From contig NZ_JABUXR010000009.1 of NCBI RefSeq assembly GCF_014838745.1, positions 1 through 64,000 of the forward strand: 64,000 bases of DNA, given 5' to 3'. The notes under the pieces are model-generated. The model worked only from the letters and a program-made list of their open reading frames with translations, was not told the origin of the DNA and ran no database searches. The translations under genes were made by a program, and so were the position numbers. Origin of the DNA: Limosilactobacillus urinaemulieris. GTDB taxonomy: Bacteria; Bacillota; Bacilli; Lactobacillales; Lactobacillaceae. Each line of letters begins with the position of its first letter. Positions within the stretch are counted from its first letter, which is position 1. Below, one piece after another: positions 48,701 through 58,509 of the stretch.

Positions 48701-51685
48701 AAGAGATTTTGCAGATCATAATCAACCGATTTCTTGCCATCTTGCATTCCACTAACAGTGAATGGGATATAAGCATTAATAACCGCACCATTCGTCAACT
48801 TATTAGACTTAAGCAATACCGCACGAACTTTTGACCAGTCAGTGATCTGATCAGCAGTTACAAAATTAGTTAGATCAGCTTCGGTTAGACCGTTTTCTTT
48901 TGTAACCGGCGTTAATGAATACAGTAATTCTGAACTACCAGTATTATCACCAATCATGGTTCCCTCGCCAGTCAGGCTAAGAGTGATTGAATCACCGTTT
49001 GCAGCAGCTGGTAAATTAATAACGTTATACGAGTAATTTGAAGTTCCGCCATCAGTTAACATATTAGTTAACCGAATCTGACCATTAGAATATGTTGCGT
49101 CAGGAACCCCATTTTGATTAGCACTGTAAGTAAAGTTAGTTGATCCAGTTACAAAAGCGTCATGGTAACTAGCTTCATGGTTATTTTTAATCCCACTGTC
49201 TGAACCATAACGGGATTGTCCAAGAAAAGTGTAGGTAGCATCAGCATAACCTTGATCCCAATGCCAAGCATTACTTTCTGGCATTACCTCATAGGTTTCC
49301 CCACCTAATGTAATTGTTCTAAAATCAGCTCCTTGATTATTATCATGTGGTACTAGTGTTCCCTTTTTTGCTATTTCCATTGTTAATGCAATTCCTTGAG
49401 GGTATCCAAAATTATGCCCATATTGATAAGTAGCAGGGCCTTGATCAACATTAATGCCTAACGTAATTGGAACATTATCAGCCTTTTGAACATATACCGG
49501 GGTTCCATTGCCGTCATCTCCTGGTGTAAATGATAGATCCAAGCGGTAAACATATTCCCCTGCCGGTCCAATAGCCCCTAAAGCGGTTATCTTTGCCTGA
49601 GGAGCAGTTAAGTACTTACCTTTGTACATCACTCCCATATCACTTTCTGAAGCAACATGGAAGCCAACCGGAATCACTAATAGGTATGAACTAGGCCGAG
49701 TAAGATCTTCTTTAGAATGAGAAATCTTATAACCAATTTGTCCTGATTTCAATGCAGCCGTACCAGTAGCATTTTTATCATAATTGCCATTAATGAAGCC
49801 ATAACTTTGGCCAGCAAAGCTCAAATCCAGTTCAATCGGGTCTGGAGCAACAATCTTAATGTCCTTCATATCCGACTTTACAAATCCCTGGTCAGAAGTA
49901 ACCTTATAACCATATTCAGCATGGTCGTTAACTTTCTTGGTGGTTGCTGCCGATAGGATTGCCCCTTTACTGTTTAGGCTAATATTAACCCCTGATCCAG
50001 CTTGAATTTGGTCAAAACTAATATCAATTGCTTTAATATTTGAACCATCACTAGCGTTCGGATCGTTAATTTTTGCATTATAACTATTATTATCACTACC
50101 TGGAACAGCAGCAGTATTGAGATTAATCTTTGAACCATTTACTAATGTTGCTGTTACTGTAAAGCCTTTATTTTCGCTAGTGGTTGTTAAGTTAATCGGT
50201 CCCCTAAAAATAGTCCCTGGTTCAACATCAAGGTGTAGTTTGACATTAGTTTGTACAATGTTACCGTCATTTTTAAGGTTAAATGACCAACCATCAGGAT
50301 ACTTATACTTATCAGTTTCATCTAATTGGTGTTTTCCGTTAGCCGTCCCATTATCAGTTGCTACCTTTTCAGGTAAATTCATTGTTGGTGTAATTCTAGA
50401 CCGTTGTTCATCAGTAACTGGTAAATTAATTGCTTGAGTCGTGCCATTAAAGGTATGGACAAGTGCCTCTAACTTCCCATTATTTTCAGTTTGGTATTTA
50501 ACATCAACCTTAAAATTATTTTGCTCAGCAGATAAGGGTTTCGTATATGTTCCCCAGAAAAGGATCAGGTTGCTATTTAAAAAGCCCTTCCCGTTATCAA
50601 TACCAATTATTACTGGAGTACCTGCACCATTCGGTTGACTAATCGAAGTAAGTCTTTCATTAGTCAAAGTTTGATCTGTATTTCCATAATCAGTTGGAGA
50701 AACGAACCCATAAGCACCATTTGATTCTAATTGAAATCCCTCAGGAACCTGAACAGTAACTGTCCCCTTAAAGTTATCCCCATCATTAGCACCGGTATTA
50801 GGAAGGTTAACCGCAATTGCATATTTCTGTCCTTGAACTAAATTACCATGTTGGTTGGGATCAACTGAAACTTTAGAATCCGTAATCACAGCAGGCTGAT
50901 CAATCGTATAAACTAATTGAGCAATTTTATTACCATTTTTTTCAACATTAACAGCGTACTTATTTCCAGCAGGTAAAAGTGCCCAGTCATTGACTAACGG
51001 CTTCAAAATAATATTTAAACTATATGAATTATTAGACTTAGCAGTAAAACTGTAAGTAAATGATTGTCCAGAGTCAACCTTATTTTCAACGACAGATACT
51101 CCTACTGAAGGATCACTATCTGCAGAAGCGTCAAAGATTTCTGGAGTAGTTACTGTTACATTATCGCCCGCTTTTGCAATAATGCTAAAAGCTAACGTAC
51201 GTCGGTCTTGTTGTTGACCATGCGTTAGAGTAACCTCGGTCTGTCCATTATCAGTTATTTGAGCATCGGCAGTCTGAACTAACTTGGCTTGAACCTGCTT
51301 GGCATTAACTTGATTAGTGGCAGATTCTTGTACTGCCTTTACATTTACCGCCTGGGTAGCAGAATTATGATCACTAACGGGAGTGGTAGATTGACTAGTT
51401 GTTGACCCCCCTCAGTAGAGGTAGCAGTCGTTTGCTTAGTCAGTTGAACAGCGTTCCCAGTTGTAGCAGGTTGATTTTCCCCTGTTGAAGTTACCTGTTG
51501 TGATACTGGCTGTTCTTCTGTTGAGGAACTTGCCAAAGTATCAGCCTGTGCCACTTGAGTTCCCATAAAGAAAGTTGTTCCAAGCAGAACAGAAGCCACA
51601 CCAATCGATAATTTGCGTAAACCAAACCGTTGACATTGATTCATGTTTTTTCTGTTAATATTTTCACATTATTTTTCGATAACAT
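45787..51685 (-). pseudogene. large Mub-type LPXTG adhesin with two N-terminal frameshifts
   Basis: About 1,966 codons if repaired. The best ribosome site (GAGGGAG) serves ATG 51685, which gives MLSKNNVKILTEK and then runs out of frame at an A6 tract (51646-51651). The next frame continues as MNQCQRFGLRKLSIGVASVL, a YSIRK-type signal, to TEGG at a G6 tract (51406-51411 as C6). The third frame then stays open for about 1,873 codons to the stop at 45787, coding an N-terminal beta-rich region, at least three Mub B1-like modules (TDWxxxFGxFDxD, SFTIHFxH) alternating with four B2-like modules (ETIxYVYxDG), a Pro/Thr-rich wall span and LPQTG plus membrane anchor and KRHDNEKKF tail. One extra base in each tract restores one frame. 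Confidence 0.88.
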
Positions 51686-51898
51686 TTCTGATACTCCCTC
51701 AAACTATAACTCAATTACTCCATTTTCTTATTATTGTAAATCTCTTAAAGCCAAAACTAAATTAATTAAATCGGTATTTATTAAACTTTTGTTCACAAAT
51801 ACTGAAACAACAATACTAACTCGCCTTATCAGTTGAAAAACATATGAAATATTCTTCCCATGTTCTTCTAAAACTGTTATCCGCATCACTTATTTTTA
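51686..51898. other. adhesin upstream region
   Basis: AT-rich leader without ORFs. A weak TTTAGT-N17-TACAAT promoter on the minus strand is possible. Nothing else recognised. Confidence 0.35.
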
Positions 51899-51936
51899 TA
51901 AAAAGGGAGTTTTAGCCACAGCCAAAACTCCCTCTA
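51899..51936 (-). terminator. EIIC gene terminator
   Basis: Minus-strand hairpin AGGGAGTTTTGGC / GC.AAAACTCCCT followed by TTTTTAT. Confidence 0.85.
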
Positions 51937-51999
51937 ACATTATGAACGTTTATCTAGGATCGTAATTTTACACAGTTATGATTTGCTTTTCCTTTATTG

Positions 52000-53112
52000 T
52001 TAAACAAGTTTCAAGTGAAGTTGGTTATCACCGATCAAGCCCGACTTCTTCATGAAGAAGTAAAGTGCCACTGACATTACAGCTGGAGCAACAACCCCGA
52101 GTGCCATGTAAGTTGCGAATTGATCCCATCCCCGAGAAAGGTAAGCGATCGGGGCAATCAATGAGTTCAATCCCAAACCACCAAGCGTGTAAGTTGAGCG
52201 GAAGTTAAAGAGCACGGTTGCTAGTGGTGCACAAACCGCTGCGGAAACAACTGATGGTACTAAAAGGTATGGGTTGATCAAGATATTAGGGAACTGAACT
52301 TTAGGGGTAACTAATCCTTGAGCAATATTAGCTCCCAGGTTATTTTGACGCCAGGACATTGCGGTAAAGGCAACGAACTGAGCAGTTGTTCCGATTAAAG
52401 CAGCCGCAGAAGAAACAGGGTCAAGAGTTAGAGCAACGGCTAGGGCAGCTGAAGAAGCTGGGGTCATTAAGAACAAGGCCCAAACAACAGAGATAACAGC
52501 GGAACCAAGTACTGGTGATACTTGCATTGAGTGAGCGATGTAAGCAGAAACGGCTAACAATGCTGGAGTTACTACCGCCGCAACCATTAAGCCAAAGCTA
52601 ATTCCAACTGCTAAGGCGCCAAATGGTACTAATACCATATCCAATGGTGTTTTCCCGGTGAGGTATTTACCAACAAGCACTGCTACTACCGCTGCCAAAA
52701 CAGCGGAAACAGGTTGACCAGTTGTAAATACTGGTGCGCCAACTGCAGCAACAGCAGCTTGTCCAGTAGCTGTTGCGCCCTTAACGGCTGTAGTTGTAAA
52801 GTGAACAGCATTAGCACCAACAGTAGCTGAAATCATCGAAGCAAAGGTTACCAACGTGTTAGTGTTCATCTGTGAAGCAACCGCAACTCCGATCGCAGGC
52901 GCTAAGAGGACTTGGGCTTCTGCACCAACCAAAGTTAATACATGCAGACCAGACAGGTTACCAATCGTCTGTACTAAAAGTCCTCCTCCCAAGATGACTA
53001 AAATGGCATTGGCCACCGCCGCAAAAATTCGGTAAGCCGCCTCTTTCACTACTGACGAATTGGCATAAGTTGCATTTGCTTGTCGCGCATTAACTTGAGT
53101 ATTTTCCATCAT
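52000..53112 (-). CDS. PfoR-like PTS EIIC-family membrane protein
   Basis: 370-residue, very hydrophobic, Ala/Val-rich protein with about ten membrane segments and no EIIA or EIIB domain. It matches the PTS_EIIC_2 family (clostridial PfoR relatives), whose members were first named as regulators and may be orphan transporters. FSLRSTYTLGGLGLNSLIAP-like and KTPLDMVLVPFGAL segments are typical. A promoter and cre site lie directly upstream, supporting a carbon-source role. Confidence 0.8.
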   Translation of the reverse strand: MMENTQVNARQANATYANSSVVKEAAYRIFAAVANAILVILGGGLLVQTIGNLSGLHVLTLVGAEAQVLLAPAIGVAVASQMNTNTLVTFASMISATVGANAVHFTTTAVKGATATGQAAVAAVGAPVFTTGQPVSAVLAAVVAVLVGKYLTGKTPLDMVLVPFGALAVGISFGLMVAAVVTPALLAVSAYIAHSMQVSPVLGSAVISVVWALFLMTPASSAALAVALTLDPVSSAAALIGTTAQFVAFTAMSWRQNNLGANIAQGLVTPKVQFPNILINPYLLVPSVVSAAVCAPLATVLFNFRSTYTLGGLGLNSLIAPIAYLSRGWDQFATYMALGVVAPAVMSVALYFFMKKSGLIGDNQLHLKLV

Positions 53113-53144
53113 TAACGCCTCCTTAAATATTTTTGATGTTGTTG

Positions 53145-53173
53145 ATTCTACATGGAGACGTTAACGAAATCAA
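53145..53173 (-). promoter_or_regulatory. EIIC gene promoter
   Basis: TTGATT (53168-53173) and TAGAAT (53145-53150) with 17-bp spacing on the minus strand. Confidence 0.6.
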
Positions 53174-53237
53174 TAGTTTTTCTAATCATTTTCTAATTTA
53201 TTTTTAATTTTAATATTAGACCCACAATTTTAGTCAC

Positions 53238-53251
53238 TGAAAACGAATTCA
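53238..53251 (+). promoter_or_regulatory. cre site upstream of EIIC gene
   Basis: TGAAAACGAATTCA matches TGNAARCGNWWWCA at every position; lies about 65 bp upstream of the promoter. Confidence 0.65.
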
Positions 53252-53259
53252 CAATTTAA

Positions 53260-53580
53260 AATAAAAAGCGGAGACTAATTAAAGTCTCCGTGCTTCCGCT
53301 GAAGAGATGATTAAGTGACACTGTTATCAAGATCCGTTAGATTGTATTCTGCAGTTCTTCAAAATGGGAGAACTAAACTGAGATTATTATCGTAAGGGCT
53401 CTGTAAATATGGCCTTCTAATTAAGTAATTAGCTAAACATGCTTTTCAAGGAAACTAAATTGTTTTCATGTGGAGTGGGGTGTGTTTTTGTTAACTTTTT
53501 GCAGATTAATATCAACATACTTTCAAAGTAGTTTATTAATGAGAAGATGTTCGATGAAAATCACTTAATATCTCTTCACA
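53260..53580 (-). ncRNA. candidate small RNA transcript
   Basis: A promoter TTGATC (53609-53614) / TATACT (53586-53591), 17-bp spacing, and an intrinsic terminator CGGAGACT / AGTCTCCG + CTTTTTATTTT (53260-53292) define a minus-strand unit of about 310 nt with no ORF above 60 codons. The only peptide of note is about 29 codons, with a weak ribosome site. It is independent of the EIIC gene, which has its own promoter further down. Could also be a long attenuated leader. Confidence 0.5.
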
Positions 53581-53721
53581 CCTTTAGTATATATCCCCCA
53601 CCCGCAAAGATCAATTTAACCGCGTCGTATCAATGATGAAAGCACTTTTATTAATCAAACATATTCAGGATATTTGTTCTAATACTCATAAATAATAATT
53701 CATTTTTGCCCTCTTAGAATC

Positions 53722-53756
53722 AAAAAAGACCAGAAAAATTTTCTGGTCTTTTTTCT
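53722..53756. terminator. terminator downstream of the permease
   Basis: Hairpin AAAAAAGACCAGAAAA / TTTTCTGGTCTTTTTT, T runs on both strands. Confidence 0.88.
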
Positions 53757-53796
53757 GATTAAGTTAGGTTTCAGTGCAGCATGGCTAAAGAGATCA

Positions 53797-53929
53797 TTCT
53801 AGGCAACATAGTAAAAATGTGCTCGTCGTGACCGCAACCTCCGCCTAGCTATCCCGTCCTTGATTGTAAACAATCATCGTCCGGGATTTTCTAGTGCTCG
53901 GTTGCTAATCCGTCACGACTCGCACTCTA
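53797..53929 (-). repeat. stop-anchored hairpin element R6
   Basis: 133 bp from the permease TAG stop. Basal stem GTGCgaGTCGTGAC / GTCACGACgaGCAC, then GCAACC/GGTTGC, ATCCCG/CGGGAT and TGATTG/CAATCA; ends in the TACTATGTTGCCTAGAA module. Single-unit copy, so a good reference for element length. Confidence 0.88.
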
Positions 53930-55267
53930 TTTTTTTAACCCATATCCCCAAGCTAATAGAGCAAAGATAATCACTGATAAGATCAACGGAATTCGTGTTG
54001 AATCAATGAATAGTAAAATTACCAAGACAGCCAGGAAGAAAATAATCGTTAACCAACTAGTAACGGGGAAACCTGGCATTCTAAAGTAGCTGACCCCTTT
54101 GGGATTTCTCTGTCGGTACTCGATATGTGCTGCTAAAATAATGATCCACGTAAAGATAAAGGTAATCGTGGAAATCCCAGCAATCACATCAAAAATTCCG
54201 GCTGGCATAATGTAGTTCAAAATTACGGTAATAAAGAGAATCAGTGATGAGAAAGTTAAGGCGTGATTAGGAACCGCCTTTGCACTTAACTCACCAAACC
54301 GCTTTGGTGCATTCCCGCTTCGGGCAAGCGAGTACAGTGACCGGCTTGTACTGAAGATTGCACTATTTGTAGCGGACATCGCGGCGGTTAATACCACAAA
54401 GTTAATGATTCCGGCCGCACCTGGAATACCAATTGCAGCAAAAACTTGAACAAATGGACTAGATGTCGTCTTAATTTGTGTCCATGGATAAATTACCATC
54501 ATCGCAATCATTGAACCAATGTAGAACAAACCGATCCGCACTGGTAAAGTGTTGATTGCTTTTGGAATATCCTTTTGTGGATTCTTAGTTTCACCAGCAG
54601 TTAAACCAACCATTTCAATTCCAACAAAGGCAAAGACAACCATTTGGAATGACATCAAGAAGCCCATTGGTCCGGTCGGGAAGAAGCCGCCGTGATTAAC
54701 AAGGTTGCTTAGTTCCACTGTCCGATTTTCAATGTGACTATGCATTAGGAGCATTACCGCACCAATCACGATTAAGACAATGATTGCCAGCACTTTAATC
54801 ATCGAGAACCAACTTTCTAGCTCCCCAAATAAACCGACATTCACCATGTTAACCAACATCAAAAGAACAACAATTAATAACGGACCAACCCACTGAGGCA
54901 TTGACGGGAACCAGTATTTTAAGTAAATTCCTGTCGCGGTTAAGTCGGCCATTGCCAACGTTAACCAACAAGCCCAATACATCCACCCGGCAACGAATTC
55001 CATTCGGTCACCAAGGTATTCTTTAACTGAATCAATAAACGAGTGCTTAGAAGTATCAGCGAGGATTAATTCCCCCAACGCACGCATCATAAAGAAGCAA
55101 AAGATACCGACGATGAGGTACGAAAGGATAATCGCTGGTCCAGCTTGTTGAATCGCCTTCCCTGAACCAAGAAATAGTCCAGTACCAATTGCACCCCCGA
55201 TGGCAATCATCGTTACGTGTCGACTCTTTAATGAGCGCTTTAACTTCTGTTGTTGCTGTTCGTCCAT
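53927..55267 (-). CDS. APC-family amino acid permease
   Basis: 446 residues, about 12 membrane segments. The substrate-binding start of helix 1 reads GGAIGTGLFLGSG, helix 3 region and ETKNPQKDIPKAIN after helix 6 are typical of the amino acid transporter (GabP/ProY/LysP-like) subfamily. A T-box leader upstream ties expression to one uncharged tRNA, but I cannot name the amino acid. Stop TAG opens element R6. Confidence 0.92.
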   Translation of the reverse strand: MDEQQQQKLKRSLKSRHVTMIAIGGAIGTGLFLGSGKAIQQAGPAIILSYLIVGIFCFFMMRALGELILADTSKHSFIDSVKEYLGDRMEFVAGWMYWACWLTLAMADLTATGIYLKYWFPSMPQWVGPLLIVVLLMLVNMVNVGLFGELESWFSMIKVLAIIVLIVIGAVMLLMHSHIENRTVELSNLVNHGGFFPTGPMGFLMSFQMVVFAFVGIEMVGLTAGETKNPQKDIPKAINTLPVRIGLFYIGSMIAMMVIYPWTQIKTTSSPFVQVFAAIGIPGAAGIINFVVLTAAMSATNSAIFSTSRSLYSLARSGNAPKRFGELSAKAVPNHALTFSSLILFITVILNYIMPAGIFDVIAGISTITFIFTWIIILAAHIEYRQRNPKGVSYFRMPGFPVTSWLTIIFFLAVLVILLFIDSTRIPLILSVIIFALLAWGYGLKK

Positions 55268-55317
55268 AATCTGCCTCCTTAAAATTTAACTTCTATCTTT
55301 TGCATATATCGCTTTCA

Positions 55318-55508
55318 CAAAAAAAGGACGTCCCTGGCTTTTATACCAGGGACGTCCTTTTAACGCGGTTCCACCCATCTTTATAGCTCAAATTAATGAA
55401 CTACCTCTCAGTTGATAAAGGAACCACCCATTTCAAACGTACATGCCATTTTGTTAGTCCCGAATTTCAGCTAATATCGGAATCTCTATTCACTAACATT
55501 AAAGATTA
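55318..55508 (-). promoter_or_regulatory. compact T-box leader of the permease
   Basis: T-box sequence GATGGGTGGAACCGCG at 55362-55377 on the minus strand; terminator hairpin with arms AAAGGACGTCCCTGG and CCAGGGACGTCCTTT plus T run. The predicted transcription start is only about 130 nt upstream, leaving a very short stem I (TGTTAGT / ACTAACA with an inner TCCGA/TCGGG helix). The specifier cannot be assigned. Confidence 0.85.
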
Positions 55509-55514
55509 CTCATA

Positions 55515-55542
55515 ATTATAATGATTTTACGTCTAATGTCAA
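55515..55542 (-). promoter_or_regulatory. permease promoter
   Basis: TTGACA (55537-55542) and TATAAT (55515-55520), 16-bp spacing, minus strand. Confidence 0.8.
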
Positions 55543-55635
55543 ACAATATTTTGAATTTTTATATAATCTTTCGTATTTTGAAAGCCTAATCATAATGATG
55601 AGGTTAGGCTTCAATTACTTTTTAAAAGTTTACGG

Positions 55636-55972
55636 TAGTATAGTTGAGATGCGTTCGCCGTGACCACAACTTCCGTCTAAAAGTTCTACTGTTACACAGT
55701 CATAACGTTGGAGTGAACCAGAAATTGATTTATCAATTTCGTCTGTGAACCCACGCAAGGATAAGTAGGCTTTTGACTATCAACTTGTTGATGACAAAAG
55801 CCACTTAGCTACTGCGTTCGGCCTAACCTTCCTCAAGAATGTTCCACTATTACATAGTCATAACGTGTTCGCCAGAGACTTGCTAGTGCTAGCAACCTCC
55901 TTCCTAGGCGCTAATCGCCTTCGTCAGGAGAAATTGCTAGCTTTCCGCAAGTCCTCTGCTGGCTCACACTCA
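55636..55972 (-). repeat. stop-anchored hairpin element R7 (composite)
   Basis: Primary unit 55842-55972 (131 bp). GAGTGTGAGCC overlaps the ancestral glnQ stop TGA (55970-55972). Basal stem GTGTgaGCCAG / CTGGCgaACAC, then AGGACTTGC / GCAAGTCTC, GCTAGCAA / TTGCTAGC, CTCCT/AGGAG and GGCG..CGCC tip. The rest (55636-55841) carries the AAAAGCC-ATCAAC hairpin, a GTGAACC module and a CGGTCACGG module. Confidence 0.85.
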
Positions 55973-56014
55973 CACATTCAGCACCTTATCCAAGAAATTC
56001 TTGGTGTCGGGGTG

Positions 56015-56713
56015 TTAAGGATGATCGAAGATTTGGTCAGGTGTACCTTGCTCACGAATATCACCATCATGAAAGAAAACAACCCGATCGGCAACTTGTT
56101 TAGCAAAGCCCATTTCGTGAGTAACAACAATCATCGTCATCCCCTCACGAGCTAACCGTTTCATAACCTCAAGAACGTCCCCAACCATTTCAGGGTCAAG
56201 GGCACTTGTTGGTTCATCAAACAGCATCACATCCGGTTTCATCGCTAACGCACGAGCAATTGCCACCCGTTGTTGCTGCCCACCAGAAAGTTTAGTTGGG
56301 TTAGCATCTGCCTTATCACTGAGACCAACAAGATCAAGGTAATGCATTGCCGCCTTCTTTGCTTCGTCCTTACTCATTTTCCCCAGTTCAACTGGAGCTA
56401 ATGTAATGTTTTGCAAAACATTCATGTTCGGGAAAAGGTTAAAGTGCTGGAAAACCATTCCGATATTTTGGCGAACCTGGTTAATATTTACTTTGGGATC
56501 CGCAATGTCATAACCATCAACGTAAACATGACCGCTGTTTGGTTCTTCCAATTTGTTAATGCAGCGTAAAAAGGTACTTTTTCCAGAACCAGAAGGACCA
56601 ATCATACAAACTACTTCACTCGGCTTAACATTGAGATCAATTCCCTTTAGCACTTCGTTACTGCCGTAGCTCTTGTGTAGGTCCTTAACTTGAACTTTGT
56701 AATTTTTATCCAT
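56015..56713 (-). CDS. glnQ: glutamine-type ABC transporter ATP-binding protein, 3'-truncated by nonsense codon
   Basis: 232 residues as read. Walker [10 protein letters not shown], signature [15 protein letters not shown], Walker [14 protein letters not shown] and H-loop VVTHEMGFA are intact. After [12 protein letters not shown] comes TAA (56015-56017), then the same frame continues HPDTKNFLDKVLNV and TGA at 55970, exactly the usual GlnQ end, where a Gln (CAA) or Lys (AAA) codon is expected. The 15 lost residues lie outside the nucleotide site, so activity may survive. Coupled with the fused SBP-permease gene 1 bp upstream. Confidence 0.93.
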   Translation of the reverse strand: MDKNYKVQVKDLHKSYGSNEVLKGIDLNVKPSEVVCMIGPSGSGKSTFLRCINKLEEPNSGHVYVDGYDIADPKVNINQVRQNIGMVFQHFNLFPNMNVLQNITLAPVELGKMSKDEAKKAAMHYLDLVGLSDKADANPTKLSGGQQQRVAIARALAMKPDVMLFDEPTSALDPEMVGDVLEVMKRLAREGMTMIVVTHEMGFAKQVADRVVFFHDGDIREQGTPDQIFDHP

Positions 56714-56714
56714 A

Positions 56715-58175
56715 TTAAGCCATCCTCTTTTGTACGTAGTTTGATAACCATGTTAATAGGGTAATGATAATGATGTAGATTACCGCAATGATCGTCCACA
56801 TTCTGAACCCTTCCATGTTTTGTGAAATAATTACTGTCCCGGTTTGGGTTAATTCCATGACACCAATTGCCGATAAAATTGAAGTATCCTTCAGGGTAAT
56901 GATGAACTGGTTAACCAATGAAGGCACCATCAACTTGAACCCTTGTGGAGCAATAACCTTAATCAAGGCCTTGCTGTATGGTAATCCTAAGCTTCGAGCG
57001 GCTTCCCACTGTCCTTGGCTAACGGATTCGAAGCCACCCTTAACAATGGCCCCAATGTAGGCTCCTTCATCAAGAGTTAATGTCAAAATCCCCGCAAGGA
57101 ATAGTGGCACCTTGTGACCAATAACGTTTGGAATCCCCATGTAAATAAAGAAGGCCAAAACGATCATTGGAACACCACGGAAAATGTAAATTAACGTACT
57201 TGAAACCGCGTTAGCAAATTTATTTTCCACGACACCAAGAACACCAAGGATAATTCCAAAAATCATTGCGAAGATAATCCCGACAACGGTTAACTCAATC
57301 GTCATCCATAAACCACGGAGCAATGCATCCTTGTTAGTCTTTAGCAGACCCCAAATTGTGTGATCAGCCGCTGTTGTCTTGGTTGTCCCGTTTCCTTTAG
57401 TATACTTATCAATAATCTTATCTAACTGACCAGTATCCTTTAACCATTTGATTCCGTTATTAACCTTCTTTTGCAAAGCAAGGTTCTTGCCTTTTTGGAA
57501 ACCACCAGCAACAGGTTGTGCATCAATTGGCTTTTTAGTAACAATCTTTAGCGGAACCCCGGTCTTAATCCCATATTCAAGGACTGGCCCATCATCAAAG
57601 GTTGCTGCAGTATTACCGTTTTTCACATCGTTCCACATGGTGTTCGATGAGTCGAAGTACCGAATTTTGTAACCATATTTATCCTGATTCTTCTTCAAGT
57701 ACAATGCAGCACTAGTTCCCGACTTAGCTGAAACGGTTTTGTCTTTCAACTGCTTCATTGACTTAATATTGCTATCCTTGGCAACCGCCATAACGACACC
57801 ATCAGTGTAGTACGGAGTTGAGAAATCATACTTAGCTTTCCGTTCATCAGTAACACTCATCCCGGCGATAACCGCGTCAACCTGACCTGATTCAAGTGCC
57901 TGTAAATCACCGTTAAAGCTCATTGGCTTTAGTTTGTAGTTAAAGTGTTCGTGTTTAGCAATTTTTTTAAGAATTTCAATTTCAATCCCAGGATTCTTCC
58001 CAGAATACCCACCCTTGCTATCCTGAATTTCAAAGGGTTCAAACGTGTTGTTCGTTGCAAAGGTATAGGTTGGGTCAGCAGATGCCGGTTGCTGTTCGAC
58101 GACCACCCACCCAATTACAATTCCAACAATCGCAATAAAGGCAGTGATTAATTTTTTCCAATGATTGCTTTGCAT
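56715..58175 (-). CDS. glnP: glutamine-type ABC transporter substrate-binding protein/permease fusion
   Basis: 486 residues: signal/anchor segment (about 9-32), type-3 periplasmic-binding-like domain (about 36-265) with [26 protein letters not shown], then a His/Met permease domain (about 285-486) with five helices and the EAA loop [24 protein letters not shown]. Fused SBP-permeases of this kind import Gln/Glu or His in lactic acid bacteria; exact ligand unknown. ATG at 58175, GAGGAGTCGG upstream. Confidence 0.9.
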   Translation of the reverse strand: MQSNHWKKLITAFIAIVGIVIGWVVVEQQPASADPTYTFATNNTFEPFEIQDSKGGYSGKNPGIEIEILKKIAKHEHFNYKLKPMSFNGDLQALESGQVDAVIAGMSVTDERKAKYDFSTPYYTDGVVMAVAKDSNIKSMKQLKDKTVSAKSGTSAALYLKKNQDKYGYKIRYFDSSNTMWNDVKNGNTAATFDDGPVLEYGIKTGVPLKIVTKKPIDAQPVAGGFQKGKNLALQKKVNNGIKWLKDTGQLDKIIDKYTKGNGTTKTTAADHTIWGLLKTNKDALLRGLWMTIELTVVGIIFAMIFGIILGVLGVVENKFANAVSSTLIYIFRGVPMIVLAFFIYMGIPNVIGHKVPLFLAGILTLTLDEGAYIGAIVKGGFESVSQGQWEAARSLGLPYSKALIKVIAPQGFKLMVPSLVNQFIITLKDTSILSAIGVMELTQTGTVIISQNMEGFRMWTIIAVIYIIIITLLTWLSNYVQKRMA

Positions 58176-58452
58176 CTATACCGACTCCTCTTTAATCAAA
58201 TTTTAACGTTGGTAATACATTATCATTCAGACAAAAAGAAGTGAATAGTTTTAAGTGAACCGTGTGTTTATCCAAGATGAAATCGGTTTAAACTAATCTT
58301 TTTAAAGGATAATACCCATGATTTGGTTAACTTAATTAAGTATAATTTTTGATGGATGATTTCTGATGAGAAAGTTCTCATTTAAGTAAATGTCATTTTA
58401 TATTCTTTTATACTTTAAATCTGTTTTTATACTTCTTTATACTTTAAACCTA
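58176..58452. other. glnPQ upstream region with palindrome and direct repeats
   Basis: No ORF. ATGAGAA-AG-TTCTCAT palindrome at 58366-58381, a CTTAATTAAG palindrome near 58331, and three copies of TTTATACTT within about 58405-58446. These could be operator sites; no regulator can be named. Confidence 0.4.
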
Positions 58453-58500
58453 AAAAGCAGGTCTAATTGGTATTACCACCAGCTAGAACTGCTAATTTTT
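58453..58500 (-). terminator. Rpn-family gene terminator
   Basis: Minus-strand hairpin AGCAGTTCTA / TAGACCTGCT followed by TTTTA. Confidence 0.65.
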
Positions 58501-58509
58501 ATCTACTCA

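Noticed and set aside
51006-51008. TTG at 51006 as the start of the 1,739-codon adhesin ORF
   Set aside because: The same frame stays open for about 400 bp further upstream and codes adhesin-like sequence back to the G6 tract, so this is not a start.
53410-53520. 29-codon peptide in the candidate small RNA
   Set aside because: Weak ribosome site and no recognisable features; kept only as a remark in the RNA entry.
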